A stretch of 64,000 nucleotides of DNA from Nocardia anocheti (GTDB lineage: Bacteria; Actinomycetota; Actinomycetes; Mycobacteriales; Mycobacteriaceae): NCBI RefSeq assembly GCF_029675105.1, contig NZ_JAQQFV010000006.1, positions 372,001 to 436,000 of the forward strand, in the 5' to 3' direction. Shown piece by piece: positions 60,147-64,000 of this stretch. The notes beneath the pieces are model-generated. The model did not search any database and was not told the DNA's origin. It saw only the letters and a program-made list of their open reading frames with translations. The position numbers and the translations under genes were made by a program. How positions within the stretch are numbered: position 1 is the stretch's first letter; each line of letters opens with the position of its first letter.

Positions 60147-61313
60147 ATGACCTCTTCGACGAACTCGCCCCGCCGGACCTCGCGCACCGGACCCTTCCCC
60201 CGAGCGCTGGCCTGCGCCGAATCGACCCCCGCCTACCCCGGTGAGATCCCGCGCAGACTCCTGCGGGTGGCCGACGCGGGCGAACTGATCGCCGCGCTGC
60301 CCGCCATGCTCGGATTCGTTCCCGAACGCTCCCTGGTCGTGGCCGTGCTGCACGGGCCGGGCCAGGTGGGCGGTGCGGCGATCGAGGCTGTAGTCCGCTT
60401 CGACCTCGACGGCGCGGGCGATCCGCGCCACATCGAACAGTTCACCGCCTGCGTGAGTGGTGTGGTGGTCCGTGAGCGGGGGACCGGTGTGCTGGCCGTC
60501 GTCGTCGACGATCGCGCGCCGTCCTCGGCGGCGGCCCTGCTGCGGACCGCCGTGCTGCTCGACGCGCTCGGTGCCGAGGGGATCGCCGTACGCGGCGCCT
60601 GGTCGGTTCCGGCCATCGCGGCGGGGCAGCGGTATCGCAATCTGTTCGAGCCGGGCGCGGACGGGTACGTCGGCGATCCGGCGGCCTCGATGATCGCGGT
60701 GTCACAGGTCGTCGACGGCAGACAGATCCGCCGCTCACGCACCGAATTGACGGCCATGGTCGCCCCCGACGAGCTGCGTGGCGCGCGGCTGCGACCACTG
60801 CTCGACCCGGCGGTGCGGCACTACCGCGAGCGGCTCGCCGCCGCGCAACGGACCGACCAGGGCCTGGCGTTCCAGCGGCGCGCGCTGGAATGGGTGCTCT
60901 GGCAGATCGCCGACACCGAGTCCGGGGCACCGCGCGACGAGCGGGAACTGGCCCGGCTGGCCGCCATCCTGCGCGACCGGCCGATCCGCGACGCGATGTA
61001 CGGGCTGGCACTGGGCGACCACGCCGAGGCCGCCGAACAGTTGTGGGCACAGCTGGCCAGGGCCACCCCCGGCACGGACCGGGCCGAAGCCGCCGCCCTG
61101 CTGGGCTTCAGCGCCTACCTGCGCGGGGACGGCCCGTTCGCGGGCATCGCGCTGGCCGCCGCGGTGGACGCCGACTCCACGCACCCCATGGCGGTGCTGC
61201 TGGAGACCTCGCTGCAGAGCGGGCTGCGTCCCGAACGCCTGCGCAAACTCGCCCACTGCGGCCACCAGATCGCCGCCGATCTCGGCGTCGACATCGGCCC
61301 GGTCGCGCCGTGA
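60147..61313 (+). CDS. DUF4192 family protein
   Basis: 388-aa actinobacterial protein of unknown function. DUF4192 features: LRVADAGELIAALPAMLGFVPERSLVVAVLHG (about residues 39-70), VLAVVVDDRAPSSAAALLR, and ARLRPLLDPAVRHYRERL. The C-terminal third is an Ala-rich helical, TPR-like part (GDHAEAAEQLWAQL, LLGFSAYLRGDGPFAGIALAAAV). ATG 60147 follows GTGGAGCC; earlier GTG 60117 lacks support. Confidence 0.85.
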   Translation: MTSSTNSPRRTSRTGPFPRALACAESTPAYPGEIPRRLLRVADAGELIAALPAMLGFVPERSLVVAVLHGPGQVGGAAIEAVVRFDLDGAGDPRHIEQFTACVSGVVVRERGTGVLAVVVDDRAPSSAAALLRTAVLLDALGAEGIAVRGAWSVPAIAAGQRYRNLFEPGADGYVGDPAASMIAVSQVVDGRQIRRSRTELTAMVAPDELRGARLRPLLDPAVRHYRERLAAAQRTDQGLAFQRRALEWVLWQIADTESGAPRDERELARLAAILRDRPIRDAMYGLALGDHAEAAEQLWAQLARATPGTDRAEAAALLGFSAYLRGDGPFAGIALAAAVDADSTHPMAVLLETSLQSGLRPERLRKLAHCGHQIAADLGVDIGPVAP

Positions 61314-61329
61314 ACCCGCGTCGGTGTGC

Positions 61330-62310
61330 TCAGCGGGCGCTGTGCGCCGCGTCACCCAGCGAACGCAGGAATTCCCAGGCGTCGGTGACGATCTCGTCGA
61401 GATCGTTGTGCTCGGGCCGCCAGCCCAGCTCCGCCACCGCGCGTTCGCTCGACGCGATCAGCACGGCCGGGTCACCGGCGCGGCGCGGGGCGTCGATCGC
61501 CTCGATCGGCAGACCGGTCACCCGCTCGCACGCCGAGATCACCTCGCGCACCGAGAATCCCGTGCCCGAACCCAGATTGAGGATCCGGTGGCTGCCCGGC
61601 TGCGAGGAACCCAACGCCAGCAGATGCGCCTGCGCCAGATCACGGATGTGGATGTAGTCGCGCACACAGGTGCCGTCGGCCGTGGGCCAGTCGGTGCCGT
61701 AGACCGAGATGGCCTTGCGGTGACCCAGGGCCACCTGCAACACGAGGGGGATCAGATGTGTTTCCACGACCCGGTTCTCACCGAGTCCGCCGTAGGCGCC
61801 CGCCACATTGAAGTAGCGCAGGCTCGTCGCCGCCAGACCGTGCGCCACCGCGTAGGAGGTGATGGCGTGGTCGATCGCCAGCTTGCTCGCGCCGTACGGG
61901 TTGGTCGGGCGGGTCGGCGCGGTCTCGGTGATCGGCACCTGCTCCGGCTCGCCGTACACCGCGGCGGTGGAGGAGAACACCAGGCGCGGGGTGCCGGTCT
62001 CGCGGATCGCCTCGAGCAGCGTCAGCGTCTTGACCACGTTGCCGTGCCAGTACTTCGCCGGTTGCTCCACCGACTCGCCCACCAGCGACTGCGCCGCGAA
62101 ATGCAGGACACCGTCGAAGGGTTCGGCCCGCAGCAGCTCCGGCGCGGCGTCGGCGATGTCGCCCTGGACGAACCGCGCGCCCTCGGGCACACCCGCGGCG
62201 TTACCGGTCGACAGATCGTCGACGACGACCACCTCGTGGCCCTGTTCGAGCAGGACCGCGGCGCAGACGCCGCCCACATAGCCGGCTCCGCCGGTGACCA
62301 GGAGTTTCAC
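61330..62310 (-). CDS. galE: UDP-glucose 4-epimerase
   Basis: 326-aa short-chain-dehydrogenase-like epimerase interconverting UDP-glucose and UDP-galactose, for cell-wall arabinogalactan and sugar use. NAD motif GGAGYVGG (residues 7-14), catalytic Ser-Thr-Ala in FSSTAAVYGE, and YxxxK in YGASK. GTDWPTADGTCVRDYIHIRDLA is typical of GalE. Starts 3 bp after the ideR stop, the dtxR-galE arrangement of Corynebacterium. Confidence 0.95.
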   Translation of the reverse strand: MKLLVTGGAGYVGGVCAAVLLEQGHEVVVVDDLSTGNAAGVPEGARFVQGDIADAAPELLRAEPFDGVLHFAAQSLVGESVEQPAKYWHGNVVKTLTLLEAIRETGTPRLVFSSTAAVYGEPEQVPITETAPTRPTNPYGASKLAIDHAITSYAVAHGLAATSLRYFNVAGAYGGLGENRVVETHLIPLVLQVALGHRKAISVYGTDWPTADGTCVRDYIHIRDLAQAHLLALGSSQPGSHRILNLGSGTGFSVREVISACERVTGLPIEAIDAPRRAGDPAVLIASSERAVAELGWRPEHNDLDEIVTDAWEFLRSLGDAAHSAR

Positions 62311-62313
62311 GGA

Positions 62314-63000
62314 TCAGACCAGCCTCACCTGGACGGCGTGCGCCATCTCCTCGGACAGTTCGAAACCGCTGTGTCCCGGCACCGTGATCAGCACCGCGCC
62401 CGGCTTGGTCTCCACGGTGACACGCGCGTCCGGCACCACACCGGCCTCGCGCAGCCTGCCGATGACCTCGGGATCGGTCTGGATGTGCTCGGCGAGCCTG
62501 CGCACGACCACCGCGTGCAGCGCGCCGTTGGGCAGATCCGACAGGCGCACCAGGGTCTCCTCGGCGGCGGGGGCGTCACCGAGGCCCAGTTCGTCGAGGC
62601 CGGGGATGGGGTTGCCGTAGGGCGAGGTGGTCGGATGGTTGAGCACCTCGATCAGGCGCCGCTCCACCTCCTCGCTCATCACGTGCTCCCAGCGACACGC
62701 CTCGGCGTGCACGTTCTCCCAGTCGAGGCCGATGATGTCGACGAGCAGTCGCTCGGCGAGGCGGTGCTTGCGCATCACCGCGATGGCCATCGAGCGGCCC
62801 TTGTCGGTCAGTTCGAGGTGGCGGTCGCCCGCGACGAGCAGCAGTCCGTCGCGCTCCATCCGCGCGACTGTCTGGCTCACCGTCGGACCACTCTGCTCGA
62901 GGCGTTCGGCGATGCGCGCGCGCAGCGGCACGACGCCCTCCTCCTCGAGGTCGTAGATGGTACGGAGATACATCTCCGTGGTGTCGACCAGATCCTTCAC
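62314..63000 (-). CDS. ideR: Iron-dependent regulator IdeR/DtxR
   Basis: 228-aa iron-activated repressor. N-terminal winged HTH (residues 1-73), dimer domain with metal ligands His79, Glu83, His98, Met10, Cys102, Glu105, His106 at the same numbering as mycobacterial IdeR, and C-terminal SH3-like domain (about 145-228). Represses siderophore and iron uptake genes when iron is plentiful. ATG 63000; coupled to galE. No IdeR box is seen in its own upstream region. Confidence 0.97.
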   Translation of the reverse strand: MKDLVDTTEMYLRTIYDLEEEGVVPLRARIAERLEQSGPTVSQTVARMERDGLLLVAGDRHLELTDKGRSMAIAVMRKHRLAERLLVDIIGLDWENVHAEACRWEHVMSEEVERRLIEVLNHPTTSPYGNPIPGLDELGLGDAPAAEETLVRLSDLPNGALHAVVVRRLAEHIQTDPEVIGRLREAGVVPDARVTVETKPGAVLITVPGHSGFELSEEMAHAVQVRLV

Positions 63001-63116
63001 CTGTTACCCCTTCGTCGGCAGGAATTCTACCCGCGCGCGAACACCTGTTCGCCCGCTGGACCGGCGGCCCTATTTCTACTGCATGTCAACGCCGCACGGG
63101 GTCCGCTGCTTCCGGC

Positions 63117-63122
63117 TAGCGT
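63117..63122 (+). promoter_or_regulatory. -10 box of leaderless acuC-like gene
   Basis: TAGCGT followed by exactly 7 nt before ATG 63130. Confidence 0.5.
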
Positions 63123-63129
63123 GGCGGGC

Positions 63130-64000
63130 ATGGTCACATCGCCGCGCCGCGTCGACCCCGGCACCGTCGTCTGGACCGAGCGATTCCTCGGGTACACGTG
63201 GAGCCCGGAGCATCCGATGAAACCGGCGCGCCTGCAGTTCACCATGTCGCTGGCCGAAAGTCTGGGCCTGCTCGACGGTGTCGAGCTGCTGACCCCCGGT
63301 GCGGCGACCCGCGCGGAACTCATGCGGGTACACACCAGTTCTTACATCGAGGCGGTGCGGCGGGCCGGAGCGGGGCCGCCCTCGGCCGAGGACACCCGCT
63401 ACGGGCTGGGCACCGCGGACAACCCGATCTTCCCTCAGATGCACGAGGCGGCCTCGGTGATCGTCGGCGGCACCCTGGCCGCGGCCGCGGAGATCGCGGC
63501 CGGTCGCACGCGGCGCGCGGTGAGCATCGGCGGTGGAATGCACCACGCCATGCCCGATTCGGCGGCGGGGTTCTGCGTGTACAACGACGCGGCGATCGCC
63601 ATCTCGTGGCTGCTCGACCACGGCTTCGACCGCATCGCCTATCTGGATGTCGACGTCCACCACGGCGACGGCGTGCAGCGCGCGTTCTACGGCGACCCGA
63701 GGGTTCTCACCATCTCCCTGCACCAGCATCCGGCGACGTTGTGGCCCAACACCGGCTGGCCGGAGGAGACCGGTGTCGGCGAGGCCGAGGGCACCTCGAT
63801 CAATCTGCCGCTGCTGCCCGGAACCCGGGATGCCCAGTGGCTGCGCGGTTTCCACGCGGTGGTGCCGGGCGCGGTCGCCGCGTTCGGGCCGCAGATCATC
63901 GTCAGCCAGTGTGGTGTGGACACCCACCGGGAAGACCCGCTCGCGGACCTGGAACTCACCGTGGACGGCCAGCGCGCGGCCTTCCTGGCCATGCGCGAAC
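63130..64000 (+). CDS. AcuC-type histone-deacetylase-family protein (truncated by window end)
   Basis: First 290 codons of a zinc-dependent arginase/deacetylase-fold enzyme; the 3' end is outside the window. Motifs: charge-relay HH in GGGMHHAMP (about residue 140), zinc ligands in YLDVDVHHGDGVQ, and the third ligand region SQCGVDTHREDPLADLELT. Closest to acetoin-utilisation AcuC, which deacetylates acetyl-CoA synthetase. Start ATG 63130 has a leaderless -10. Divergent from ideR. Confidence 0.9.
   Translation, partial: MVTSPRRVDPGTVVWTERFLGYTWSPEHPMKPARLQFTMSLAESLGLLDGVELLTPGAATRAELMRVHTSSYIEAVRRAGAGPPSAEDTRYGLGTADNPIFPQMHEAASVIVGGTLAAAAEIAAGRTRRAVSIGGGMHHAMPDSAAGFCVYNDAAIAISWLLDHGFDRIAYLDVDVHHGDGVQRAFYGDPRVLTISLHQHPATLWPNTGWPEETGVGEAEGTSINLPLLPGTRDAQWLRGFHAVVPGAVAAFGPQIIVSQCGVDTHREDPLADLELTVDGQRAAFLAMRE

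Overview
The window is a gene-dense, very GC-rich (about 70%) actinobacterial chromosome segment with about 63 protein-coding genes, most of them in short, tightly packed operons with 4-bp start/stop overlaps. Gene order and protein sequence point to the Mycobacteriales, most probably Nocardia or a close relative. The runs clgR-pspA-pspM, DUF3046-recA-recX, miaB-miaA-dapF-hflX, lexA/nrdR and ideR next to galE follow the M. tuberculosis and Corynebacterium arrangements. RecA has no intein, however, and several genes are not part of the mycobacterial arrangement (a SpeD-SpeE fusion, ornithine decarboxylase, oleate hydratase, a TPR-kinase fusion). I saw no tRNA, rRNA, CRISPR array, insertion sequence or prophage.

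Layout. 0.3-4 kb: pgsA, cinA and the envelope-stress operon clgR-pspA-pspM behind a SigE-type promoter. 4-9.3 kb: carboxylesterase, a tiny membrane protein, PIG-L deacetylase, glycosyltransferase, DUF3046 and a TPR-aminoglycoside-kinase-like fusion. 9.4-11.8 kb: recA, with both a LexA box and a PafBC-type promoter, and an unusual recX. 12-15.9 kb: an osmoprotectant ABC importer. 16-18.7 kb: 3-hydroxyacyl-CoA dehydrogenase and oleate hydratase. 18.8-22.1 kb (minus strand): gluABCD glutamate importer. 22.2-32.3 kb: miaB, a membrane protein, a DUF349 protein (minus strand), a Rv2728c-like gene, miaA, a SPOUT methyltransferase, dapF, hflX and an acyltransferase. 32.4-36.7 kb: pirin, lexA, a divergent SOS-controlled membrane protein, a secreted protein and nrdR. 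36.7-46 kb: hrpA, a Pr6Pr-type membrane protein, aminotransferase, GNAT, DUF5134, a sigma-factor-like protein and a PhzF-like protein. 46.2-48.3 kb: ahpCD and oxyR. 48.4-50.5 kb: a small secreted protein, a secreted serine protease and a LuxR-type regulator. 50.6-52.5 kb: bioYMN biotin importer. 52.5-55.5 kb: an unknown protein and polyamine synthesis. 55.6-64 kb: a DUF3516-type helicase, PAC2 protein, lipoprotein, DUF4192 protein, galE, ideR and a truncated acuC-type deacetylase.

How they work together. Three stress circuits are readable from DNA sites. Envelope stress acts through the SigE-like promoter before clgR. DNA damage acts through SOS boxes at recA and in the lexA divergent region, plus a LexA-independent PafBC promoter at recA. 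Peroxide stress acts through oxyR divergent from ahpCD. Biotin import has a BioQ-like palindrome.

The main oddities are these. RecX has a duplicated C-terminal module, and the sequence encoding its N-terminal linker is packed with perfect inverted repeats. The ChiZ-position SOS gene has no LysM domain. SpeD and SpeE are fused behind an ornithine decarboxylase. A sigma-70-like protein has widely separated region-2-like and region-4-like segments. TANNNT -10 boxes recur 6-8 nt before start codons, a leaderless-mRNA layout. Two convergent gene pairs share one CTAG as both stop codons.
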